A stretch of 64,000 nucleotides of DNA, from positions 4,650,001 through 4,714,000 of the forward strand of contig NZ_CP023691.1 in NCBI RefSeq assembly GCF_008704855.1, in the 5' to 3' direction. Within the stretch, counting starts at the first letter, position 1; each line of letters starts with the position of its first letter. Shown one piece after another: positions 49,072-56,175 of this stretch. Both the position numbers and the translations under genes were made by a program. The stretch is from Streptomyces platensis (GTDB lineage Bacteria > Actinomycetota > Actinomycetes > Streptomycetales > Streptomycetaceae). The notes beneath the pieces are model-generated. The model saw nothing but the letters and a program-made list of their open reading frames with translations, was not told the origin of the DNA and searched no databases.

Positions 49072-50307
49072 TCAGCCCAGCGCCCGCTCCAGGCTGTCCA
49101 GCGCCGAGGCCAGTTCCTCGGGGGTGATGGTCAGCGGCGGGGCCAGCCGGATCGTGGAGCCATGGGTGTCCTTGACCAGGACGCCTTCCTTCAGCAGACG
49201 TTCGCTGATCTCCCGGCCGGTGCCCAGGGCGGGGTCGATGTCGACACCGGCCCACAGGCCGCGGGCGCGGAAACCGGTCACGCCCTTCCCGGTCAGGACG
49301 GCCAGGCCGTCGCGCAGTACGGCGCCGAGTTCGGTGGCGCGGCGCTGGAACTCGCCGGTGGCGAGCAGCTCGATCACGGCCGAACCGACCGCCGCCGCCA
49401 GCGGGTTGCCGCCGAAGGTCGAGCCGTGCTGGCCGGGGCCGATCACGCCGAGCACGTCGCGGCGGGCGACGACCGCGGAGACCGGGACGATGCCGCCGCC
49501 GAGCGCCTTGCCGAGCAGCAGCATGTCCGGCACCACGGACTCGTGCTCGACCGCGAGGGTGGTGCCGGTGCGGCCCAGCCCGGACTGGATCTCGTCGGCG
49601 ATGAACAGACAGCCGTTGCGCCGGGTCAGTTCGCGTACGCCGGTGAGGTAGCCGTCGTCGGGGATCAGGACGCCCGCCTCGCCCTGGATGGGCTCGATCA
49701 GCACGGCGGCCGTCGTCTCGTCCAGGGCCGCTTCCAGCGCGGCGAGGTCGTTGTACGGGACGGTGCGGAAGCCGGGGGCGAAGGGGCCGAAGCCGACGCG
49801 GGCGGTGTCGTCGTCGGAGAAGCCGACGATGGTGGTCGTCCGGCCGTGGAAGTTGCCGCCCGCCACCACGATCGTCGCGCGGTCCGCGGGGACGCCCTTG
49901 ATGTCGTACGCCCACTTGCGGGCGACCTTGATGCCGCTCTCCACCGCCTCGGCGCCGGTGTTCATGGGCAGCACCATGTCCAGGCCGGTCAGCTCGGCGA
50001 GGCCCTCGGCGAAACCCGCCAGCCGGTCGTTGTGGAACGCCCGCGAGGTGAGGGTGAGCTGGTCGAGCTGGCGGTGCGCGGCCTCGATCAGGGCCGGGTG
50101 GCGATGGCCGAAGTTGAGGGCCGAATAGCCGGCCAGCATGTCGAGGTAGCGGCGCCCCTCGACGTCCTCGACCCAGACCCCTTCGGCGCGCGCGACCACC
50201 ACGGGCAGCGGGTGGTAGTTGTGCGCGAGAACCGGGCTCTCGGCCTGGATGAGCTCCGCGGACGAACGGGGAGCGCCAACCTGGGCGGTACGGGTGGGAG
50301 CGGTCAT
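49072..50307 (-). CDS. rocD: Ornithine-delta-aminotransferase
   Basis: 411 residues from ATG 50307, overlapping the upstream stop (ATGA). Class III aminotransferase: YLDMLAGYSALNFGHRHPAL, MNTGAEAVESGIKVARKWAY, GNFHGRTTTIVGFSDDDTAR, IADEIQSGLGRTG (PLP Asp), and MLLLGKALGGGIVPVSAVVA with the PLP lysine near residue 264. The GNFHGRT and VPYND elements favour ornithine aminotransferase over acetylornithine or GABA enzymes. It yields glutamate semialdehyde from ornithine. Operon with dimethylargininase; the divergent Lrp gene is the likely regulator. Confidence 0.92.
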   Translation of the reverse strand: MTAPTRTAQVGAPRSSAELIQAESPVLAHNYHPLPVVVARAEGVWVEDVEGRRYLDMLAGYSALNFGHRHPALIEAAHRQLDQLTLTSRAFHNDRLAGFAEGLAELTGLDMVLPMNTGAEAVESGIKVARKWAYDIKGVPADRATIVVAGGNFHGRTTTIVGFSDDDTARVGFGPFAPGFRTVPYNDLAALEAALDETTAAVLIEPIQGEAGVLIPDDGYLTGVRELTRRNGCLFIADEIQSGLGRTGTTLAVEHESVVPDMLLLGKALGGGIVPVSAVVARRDVLGVIGPGQHGSTFGGNPLAAAVGSAVIELLATGEFQRRATELGAVLRDGLAVLTGKGVTGFRARGLWAGVDIDPALGTGREISERLLKEGVLVKDTHGSTIRLAPPLTITPEELASALDSLERALG

Positions 50308-51128
50308 GAGCGGATCTCCTGGGTGCAGCACTTGATGCCGCCGCCGGCCTTGTGGAACTCCGACAGGTCGACGGGGACGGGGACATAGCCGTGCGCGCTG
50401 AGCTGAGCGATCAGGCCGGATGCCTGCGGGGCGACGAAGACATGGCGGCCGTCGGAGACGGAGTTGAGGCCGAAGGCCATGGCGTCCTCCCGGGTGGCGA
50501 GCACCGCGTCGGGGAACAGCCGCCGCAGCACCTCACGGCTGCCGGACGAGAACGCCTCGGGGTAGTAGGCGATATGCGCCTCGCCCGTCTCCGGCGATTC
50601 GCCGAGGACGAAGAGCGCGGTGTCCAGGTGGTAGAAGTACGGGTCCACCAGCTGGAGGCCGATCGTCGGCACGCCGAAGAACTCCTGCACCTCGCGATGC
50701 GCCGCCGGGGTGGTGCGAAAGCCGGTGCCCGCCAGGATGAAGCGGCCGGCCGGGACGAGATCGCCCTCGCCCTCGCACGCTGACTCCGGCCGGTAGACGT
50801 CGTAGCCGGCCGCCTTGAACCAGGTCTCGTACTCCGTGGACTCCGGCCGCCGCTGCGGCGCGTGGAAGTGCGAGCCGAAGACCCGGCCGCCCACGACCAG
50901 CGCGGAGTTCGCCGCGAACACCATGTCCGGCAGGCCGGGCACCGGGGGCACCGTCTCCACGGTGTGCCCATGGGCGCGGTAGGTGCCCATCAGCGCCTCC
51001 CACTGGCGCCCCGCGAGCGCGGTGTCCACGGGCACGTCCGCCCGCATCCAGGGATTGATCGCGTAATGCACGGCGAAGTGTCTGGGCTCGCAGACCAGAT
51101 AGCGCCGGGGGCGGGACTCACGACTCAT
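50304..51128 (-). CDS. ddaH: Dimethylarginine dimethylaminohydrolase (DDAH)-like
   Basis: 274 residues from ATG 51128. Guanidino-modifying superfamily: CEPRHFAVHYAINPWMRADV, VPGLPDMVFAANSALVVGGR (substrate Asp), GEGDLVPAGRFILAGTGFRT, and the C-terminal nucleophile in AGGGIKCCTQEIRS. DDAH splits methylated arginines into citrulline and methylamine. With ornithine aminotransferase in one operon the unit feeds arginine-type compounds to glutamate. Arginine deiminase is excluded by the short length and lack of its insert. A related hydrolase acting on arginine itself cannot be ruled out. Confidence 0.88.
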   Translation of the reverse strand: MSRESRPRRYLVCEPRHFAVHYAINPWMRADVPVDTALAGRQWEALMGTYRAHGHTVETVPPVPGLPDMVFAANSALVVGGRVFGSHFHAPQRRPESTEYETWFKAAGYDVYRPESACEGEGDLVPAGRFILAGTGFRTTPAAHREVQEFFGVPTIGLQLVDPYFYHLDTALFVLGESPETGEAHIAYYPEAFSSGSREVLRRLFPDAVLATREDAMAFGLNSVSDGRHVFVAPQASGLIAQLSAHGYVPVPVDLSEFHKAGGGIKCCTQEIRS

Positions 51129-51235
51129 CGGCACGGGACGATCCCTTCGCTTCCTCGGGCAATGCGGGGTGACCAGGGGTCACAGAGGGTCACCCCGATG
51201 GCTCCAAGGTAAGGAGCGAGGGATTCGGGCCACAA

Positions 51236-51301
51236 GCAACAAATGCTGCTGATCGGCGCAGCAATGCTGCGTGTTTCTGAGCTTTCACGCAGCTTTGCTG
51301 C
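51236..51301. promoter_or_regulatory. Three Lrp-like operator sites
   Basis: GCAACAAATGCTGC (51236-51249), GCAGCAATGCTGC (51258-51270) and GCAGCTTTGCTGC (51289-51301) share GCAGC-N3-GCTGC symmetry; centres are about 21.5 and 31 bp apart, that is on one DNA face. They lie 108-173 bp upstream of ddaH. Phased multiple sites suit octameric Lrp/AsnC proteins. Confidence 0.7.
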
Positions 51302-51383
51302 GCGCTTTCCGTCCCGGATTCCGCTTCCCCGGAGGGCGTGCCCGGCTTCCGAAGGCTGTGACGGGCCACGCGCACCGGGCGCC

Positions 51384-51878
51384 TCAGCGGGCGGCTCCTC
51401 CGGAGGGCTGCTGGGCGCCCGCCTCCGGGCTGTCCGGCAGCAGATGGGACAGCACCATGTAACTGATCGTCTTGCGGATGAACGGCTCGGCCCGGATGCG
51501 TTCGAGCACCTCCTCGAAGTGCTCCACATCGGTCGCCCGTACGTGCAGCAGCGCATCCGCGCCACCGGTGACCGTCATCGCCGCCGCGATCTCCGGGTGG
51601 TTGCGCACCACCTCCGCGAGCCGGCGGGGCGGCGCCGCGCTGTCGCAGTACACCTCGACATACGCCTCGGTCAGCCAGCCCAGCGCGGCCGGCCGGACGG
51701 TGGCGGTGAACCCCGTGATGACGTTGTTCTCCCGCATCCGGTCCACCCGCCGCTTCACCGCGGTGGACGACAGCCCGACCGCCGCCCCGATCTCCGCGAA
51801 GCTCGCCCGGCCGTTGTCGATCAGCGCCGCCACGATCTTGCGGTCGAGGTCGTCGAAGGGCACGGCCTTGTGGGTCAC
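51384..51878 (-). CDS. Lrp/AsnC family regulator
   Basis: 164 residues from GTG 51878, with GGGAGG upstream. N-terminal helix-turn-helix FDDLDRKIVAALIDNGRASF, AEIGAAVGLSSTAVKRRVDR; then the RAM (regulation of amino acid metabolism) domain FTATVRPAALGWLTEAYVEV ... VTGGADALLHVRATDVEHFE. It reads in the same direction as ddaH-rocD and lies about 255 bp upstream, with the phased GCAGC sites in between. Likely activates the operon in response to arginine or ornithine. Confidence 0.9.
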   Translation of the reverse strand: MTHKAVPFDDLDRKIVAALIDNGRASFAEIGAAVGLSSTAVKRRVDRMRENNVITGFTATVRPAALGWLTEAYVEVYCDSAAPPRRLAEVVRNHPEIAAAMTVTGGADALLHVRATDVEHFEEVLERIRAEPFIRKTISYMVLSHLLPDSPEAGAQQPSGGAAR

Positions 51879-51969
51879 TGGGCCTCCCGATCCCGTCCCG
51901 GTCCCGCGTCCTCGCGGGTGCCTCACGGTAGCCGTTCGGCGCGGGCCGCCTGCGTGGCCGGGGGAGGGG

Positions 51970-52443
51970 TCAGTCCACGTCGACGTGGTCGAAGAGTGCC
52001 AGCATCCTGGTGAGCACCCGCACGCATGCCGTGACCTCCGCGTCGGTCAGATCGCCGTCGACCTGGCCCAGCAGCGCATGCTCGCGCACGAGCACCGCGG
52101 TGATGGCGGCCCTGCCGTCGTCGGTCAGCCGGATCAGCGAGGAGCGCTGATGGGCGGGGTTGGGGGTGATCTCGACCAGGTGCCGGGCCGCGGCGTCGTG
52201 CACCATGCGCTGCACGAACTGCCGGCTCAGCGCCTGTGCGCGGCCCATCTGCGGGACGGTCATCGGGCCGTTCTCCCGGAGCAGATCCAGGACGGCGCGG
52301 ACGCCGACGGACAGCCCCTCGATCGGGGCGGCCTGTTCGACCTTGCGCTGGACCCGTCGGTACAGCGGGCCCACGAGGTCGAACACCTCCGTGAGCCGGT
52401 GGGCGAGGTCATCGGGCGGCAGGGGCGGGGCGGTCTCGGTCAC
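51970..52443 (-). CDS. MarR family regulator
   Basis: 157 residues from GTG 52443. The winged helix is LSVGVRAVLDLLRENGPMTV, PQMGRAQALSRQFVQRMVHD (recognition helix), and TPNPAHQRSSLIRLTDDGRA (wing). Divergent from the alpha/beta hydrolase gene with 57 bp between starts, which contain two 18-bp direct repeats. One of them touches the hydrolase ATG, so binding should block its expression. Confidence 0.9.
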   Translation of the reverse strand: MTETAPPLPPDDLAHRLTEVFDLVGPLYRRVQRKVEQAAPIEGLSVGVRAVLDLLRENGPMTVPQMGRAQALSRQFVQRMVHDAAARHLVEITPNPAHQRSSLIRLTDDGRAAITAVLVREHALLGQVDGDLTDAEVTACVRVLTRMLALFDHVDVD

Positions 52444-52452
52444 AGGACCATC

Positions 52453-52501
52453 ATGACACCCTGGTTGCCAAGTTGCGAGAAGAATGACACCTTGGTTGTC
52501 A
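52453..52501. promoter_or_regulatory. Two MarR sites overlapping the hydrolase start
   Basis: ATGACACCCTGGTTGCCA (52453-52470) and ATGACACCTTGGTTGTCA (52484-52501) match at 16 of 18 positions, 31 bp apart. The second is an imperfect palindrome TGACA-N7-TGTCA whose last A is the first base of the hydrolase ATG. Confidence 0.75.
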
Positions 52502-53331
52502 TGACTGATGCCCTTGATGTGCGCACGTTAGAGACGCCGGACGGACTTCTCGCCTATCGCGAACTCGGCAGCGGACGGCCCGTGGTGCTGCTGCACGGCG
52601 GGTTCGTGGACGGCGGGATGTGGGACGACCAACTGCCGTACTTCGCACGGGACCACCGGGTGATCGTGCCGGACGCCCGGGGGCACGGCGCGTCCGCCAA
52701 CGCGACCCGGGCCTTCCGCCCCGCCGACGATCTCGCCGCGCTGCTGCGCCACCTCGACACCGGCCCCGCGGTCCTGGTGGGACTGTCGATGGGCGCGGCT
52801 ACGGCGGTGGACACCGCGCTGGAGCATCCCGGTCTGGTGCGCGCGCTGGTGGTCAGCGGCGCCGGGACCAGTGAGCCGGAGTACCACCACCCCTGGGCCC
52901 GGGGCGTGCTGGCCGCCCAGGCCCGCGCGATGGCCGCCGGCGACATCGAGGGGTGGATCGACGCCTTCCTGATGTTCGCGGCCGGCCCGCACCGCACGGT
53001 CGACGCGGTCGATCCGCAGGTCGTAGGACGCGTACGGGACATGGCGGAGCGGACGTTGGCCAAGCACACCGGCGCCGAACCGGACTGGCGGGTGCCGGTG
53101 GCCGATACCTGGGCGCGGGCCGCGAAGATCACGGTCCCGGTGCTGGCCGTCCACGGCGGCCTCGACTCGGACGACTGCATCGGTATGGCCGAACGCCTCG
53201 TGCGGTCCGTCGCGCACGGCCGTGCCGTCACCATCGACGGCACCGGGCACTACCCCAACATGGAGCGGCCGGACCTCTTCAACCGGACGGTGGGGGCGGC
53301 GCTGCCCGCCCTCTTCGCGCACCAGAACTGA
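52501..53331 (+). CDS. Alpha/beta-fold hydrolase
   Basis: 276 residues from ATG 52501. Oxyanion strand PVVLLHGGFVDGGMWDDQLP, nucleophile elbow AVLVGLSMGAATAVDTALEH (Ser near 99), acid in VLAVHGGLDSDDCIGMAERL, and the catalytic His in TIDGTGHYPNMERPDLFNRT. Typical of 3-oxoadipate enol-lactonase or haloperoxidase-like enzymes; substrate unknown. The start codon overlaps the operator, so the message may be leaderless or has a very short leader. Regulated by the divergent MarR. Confidence 0.9.
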   Translation: MTDALDVRTLETPDGLLAYRELGSGRPVVLLHGGFVDGGMWDDQLPYFARDHRVIVPDARGHGASANATRAFRPADDLAALLRHLDTGPAVLVGLSMGAATAVDTALEHPGLVRALVVSGAGTSEPEYHHPWARGVLAAQARAMAAGDIEGWIDAFLMFAAGPHRTVDAVDPQVVGRVRDMAERTLAKHTGAEPDWRVPVADTWARAAKITVPVLAVHGGLDSDDCIGMAERLVRSVAHGRAVTIDGTGHYPNMERPDLFNRTVGAALPALFAHQN

Positions 53332-53961
53332 TGCGCCGGGCGGTACCCGGACCCGGGCGGACCGGCGGCGGCCCTGCCGTCCGACGGGCGGGCAGGGGAA
53401 ACCAGTTGCTCCGCACTGACCCCGCTGACAAGGTACGCGGACCGCCACCCCGACCGCATCGGCAAGATGGCGCTGATCACGCCCAGCGTCCTGGCCGTCG
53501 GGCTCGACATCACCGGCGACCTCCGGTGCGAGACCGCGCGGCTCCGCCACGAGGAGCCGTGGTTCGCCCCCGCGTTCGCGGCCTTGGAAGCGCTCGTCGC
53601 GGGCAAGCCGGCGGACGGCTGCCGCGAGGCCATCGCGCCGTTCTTCTACGGCCGTTGGGACGCGGCGGCGCAGGCTCACCGGGCCGCGGAGGACGACCAG
53701 CGGAACGCCGCGGCCGCGGCTGTCTTCGGCGCGGAAGGCGCCTTCGAACCGGAGGCCACCCGCGCGGCGCTCGCCGGTTTCGGGCGGCCGGTGCTGCTGC
53801 TCGCCGGAGAGGCCGACCTGGGCGCCCCGCCGCCTGTGATGGCGGAGTTCACCGGCCTGTTCCCGCACGCCCGGCTCGTCGTGCAGCCGGGCGCCGGGCA
53901 CTTCCCGTGGCTCGACGATCCCGGGCGCTTCACGGCGGCCACCGCGGCGTTCCTGGCGTAG
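53332..53961 (+). pseudogene. Decayed alpha/beta hydrolase lacking its N-terminal half
   Basis: After the stop of the preceding hydrolase the same frame stays open to 53961. The first 30 codons are meaningless; then SALTPLTRYADRHPDRIGKM and ALITPSVLAVGLDITGDLRC correspond to the post-nucleophile helix of an alpha/beta hydrolase, where GxSxGG should stand but does not. The C-terminal part is good: RPVLLLAGEADLGAPPPVMA (acid) and VQPGAGHFPWLDDPGRFTAA (His). No start codon with a ribosome site precedes the match; ATG 53467 would give a 164-residue protein lacking the nucleophile. Remnant of an older hydrolase gene. Confidence 0.7.
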
Positions 53962-54114
53962 GCGCCGGTGTGGGCGCGGCCCACCGGATGCGCCTCGGGC
54001 GGGCCGGGGCCCGGTGCGTGGGTGCACCGACCCCGGCGGACTCCGCATGGGATCCTGGTGTGTCGAGGATCTGCCGGACGGTCGGTGGACGTGCGGCGAT
54101 GACGAGGGTGCCTG

Positions 54115-55161
54115 ATGAGACTCTGCTTCCTGGTGGAGGAGCAGTACCGCCATGACGGCATGCCGCTGGAGGTGATCCACCAACTCCGCGCCTGGGGGCA
54201 CCAGGTGGACGTGGTGTGGCCCGGCCGTTCGCTGATCCGGATATCCGAGGCGATCCAGGCGGGCAGCCACGATGCCTGGGTCCTCAAGACCGTCTCCGGC
54301 GGTCCGGGCCTGACGCTCCTGGAAGCGGCCGCTTCGGTCGGGCTGACGACGGTGAACGATGTCCGGGCCATCCGTGGCGTACGGGACAAGGCGCTGGCCG
54401 CGGTGATCGCCCGCGGCAAGGGGCTGCCGGTCCCGGTGACGTACGCGGCGGCCCGTCCCGAGGAGTTCGCGGAGATAGCCGAGGCGGAGTTCCCGCTCGT
54501 GGTGAAGCCCGCGGACGGCAGTTCCGGGCGCGCCGTACGGCTGGTGGCGACGCCGGACCGGCTGCTGGAGCCGGGCGGCCCGGCGGGCCCTGATGGACCG
54601 GTCGGCGGGCTGCTGATCGCCCAGCCCTATGTCCCCAACTCCGGTACGGATCTGAAGGTCTACAGCGTCGCCGGGGAGCTCTACGCGACCGAGCGGTGCT
54701 CACCGCTGCACCCCGCACACGCCGTACGCGAACGGCAGGTGCCGCTGACTCCTGAAGTCGCCCGGATCACCGCTGAGATAGGCGACGTTTTCGGCCTCGA
54801 CCTCTACGGGGTCGACATCCTGCTCGGGCCGGACGGCCCGGTGGTCGTCGACATCAATGACTTCCCCAGCTTCCGTCAGGTGCCGGACGCGGTCGCCCGG
54901 GTGTCCGCCGCGGTCCTGGACCTGGCCCGGAACGGGGCGCGGGGACGGGGGCGGGAGGCGTGCGGGGGAGAGGCGTCCGTACGGGAGGACGCGCAGGACA
55001 TGCCGGACGCGCAGGACACGCAGACGGCGGGCCGGACGGGTGCCGCGGCCGCGCCGGCCACGGCGCAGGCCGGCGCGACGGCCGCCCCGCCGTCCCCGTT
55101 CGCCGCGCCGTCCGTTCCCCGTCCCACCCGGCCCGCGGCGTCGATCGGCGGCGGCCGGTGA
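54115..55161 (+). CDS. RimK-type ATP-grasp ligase A
   Basis: 348 residues from ATG 54115. The N-domain MRLCFLVEEQYRHDGMPLEV is followed by the ATP-grasp core: EFPLVVKPADGSSGRAVRLV (about residue 130), LKVYSVAGELYATERC (about 180) and LYGVDILLGPDGPVVVDIND with FPSFRQVPDAV (Mg ligands, about 245). RimK-like ligases join an amino acid or amine to a carboxylate. The last 65 residues are Ala/Pro/Gly-rich. The gene overlaps the second ATP-grasp gene (GTGA), and geosmin synthase is next. No precursor peptide is visible. Confidence 0.85.
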   Translation: MRLCFLVEEQYRHDGMPLEVIHQLRAWGHQVDVVWPGRSLIRISEAIQAGSHDAWVLKTVSGGPGLTLLEAAASVGLTTVNDVRAIRGVRDKALAAVIARGKGLPVPVTYAAARPEEFAEIAEAEFPLVVKPADGSSGRAVRLVATPDRLLEPGGPAGPDGPVGGLLIAQPYVPNSGTDLKVYSVAGELYATERCSPLHPAHAVRERQVPLTPEVARITAEIGDVFGLDLYGVDILLGPDGPVVVDINDFPSFRQVPDAVARVSAAVLDLARNGARGRGREACGGEASVREDAQDMPDAQDTQTAGRTGAAAAPATAQAGATAAPPSPFAAPSVPRPTRPAASIGGGR

Positions 55162-56021
55162 GGATCTGTCTGCTCACCGCGGACCCGGGGCATCCGCTGC
55201 TGGCCGCGGTCTCCGGGCTGCTGACGCCGGATCACCGGGTCGAAAGCCTGGACCCGGGCGCCGGGGGGCCGGGCCCGGACCTCTCCTCGCTCGCCGATGT
55301 CTATCTCCTCAAGGCCCGGACGCCCCGGGCGCTGGCGCTCGCCGCGCGCCTGGAGGAGCACGGCGCCCCGGTGCTCAACTCGGCTGCGGCGACCGCCCGG
55401 TGCCAGGACCGGGTGGCGATGGCCGCCGTGGCCCGCGCGGCGGGGCTGCCGTTCGCGGCCACCCGCTCCGTGGCCACCCTGGGGGAGCTGGCCGCGGCCG
55501 GTACCCCGGACGGCCCGCTGGTGATCAAGAGCCGGTTCAGCCGCCGCCGGGACCTGGTGACCCGCGCCGACAGCGCCGTACGGCTGCGGGAACTGGCCGC
55601 CGACTGGGCCGAGGAGCCGGTGGTGGTCCAGGACTTCACCCCCAACAGCGGCTGGGACCACAAGCTGTGGGTGGTCGATGGGCAGCTCTTCGCCGCACTG
55701 CGCCGTTCGGAGCTGGCCCCGGACGGCCGCGGTCCGAACGTGCCGCTGCCGGTCGGCGAACTGCCCGCGAGCTGGACCGCCGCCGCGCTCCGGGTCGGCG
55801 AGGTCTTCGGCCTGGACGTCTACGGGGTGGATCTGCTCGACGCCGGGGGCGGTGCGCCCCTCATCGTGGATATCAACGCCTTTCCCGGGATCCGCGGCCA
55901 GGCCGGTGCTCCGGAGGCGCTGGCGGCGCTCGCCCTGCGGACCGCGGAGCGCGGGCGGGCCGGCGGCGCGGACGAAGGAAGCGCGGACGAAAGAAAAGTG
56001 CCACAAGTCAGCCAGAAATGA
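55158..56021 (+). CDS. RimK-type ATP-grasp ligase B
   Basis: 287 residues from GTG 55158, overlapping the previous stop by four bases. Core motifs: AAGLPFAATRSVATLGELAA, DGPLVIKSRFSRRRDLVTRA (about residue 120), SGWDHKLWVVDGQLFAALRR (about 168) and LDVYGVDLLDAGGGAPLIVD with INAFPGIRGQAGAPE (about 236). It is clearly related to ligase A but shorter and diverged, with a different nucleotide-loop (SRFSRRRD in place of ADGSSGR). Tandem overlap suggests a heteromeric or two-step ligase. Substrate unknown. Confidence 0.83.
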   Translation: MRICLLTADPGHPLLAAVSGLLTPDHRVESLDPGAGGPGPDLSSLADVYLLKARTPRALALAARLEEHGAPVLNSAAATARCQDRVAMAAVARAAGLPFAATRSVATLGELAAAGTPDGPLVIKSRFSRRRDLVTRADSAVRLRELAADWAEEPVVVQDFTPNSGWDHKLWVVDGQLFAALRRSELAPDGRGPNVPLPVGELPASWTAAALRVGEVFGLDVYGVDLLDAGGGAPLIVDINAFPGIRGQAGAPEALAALALRTAERGRAGGADEGSADERKVPQVSQK

Positions 56022-56175
56022 ACCCGGTTGGTGCCGCTCCGAACCGAAGGGGAGCGGAGCCGGAAGCTCCTCCTCCGTAAGGCCTAAGGCGCTCGGCCCC
56101 GGGGTAGCGCAGCCCCGTCAGGGGGGCGTGATCCACCGCGCTTCCTTCCGTACCTATGGGGAGAGGCCAGCAACG

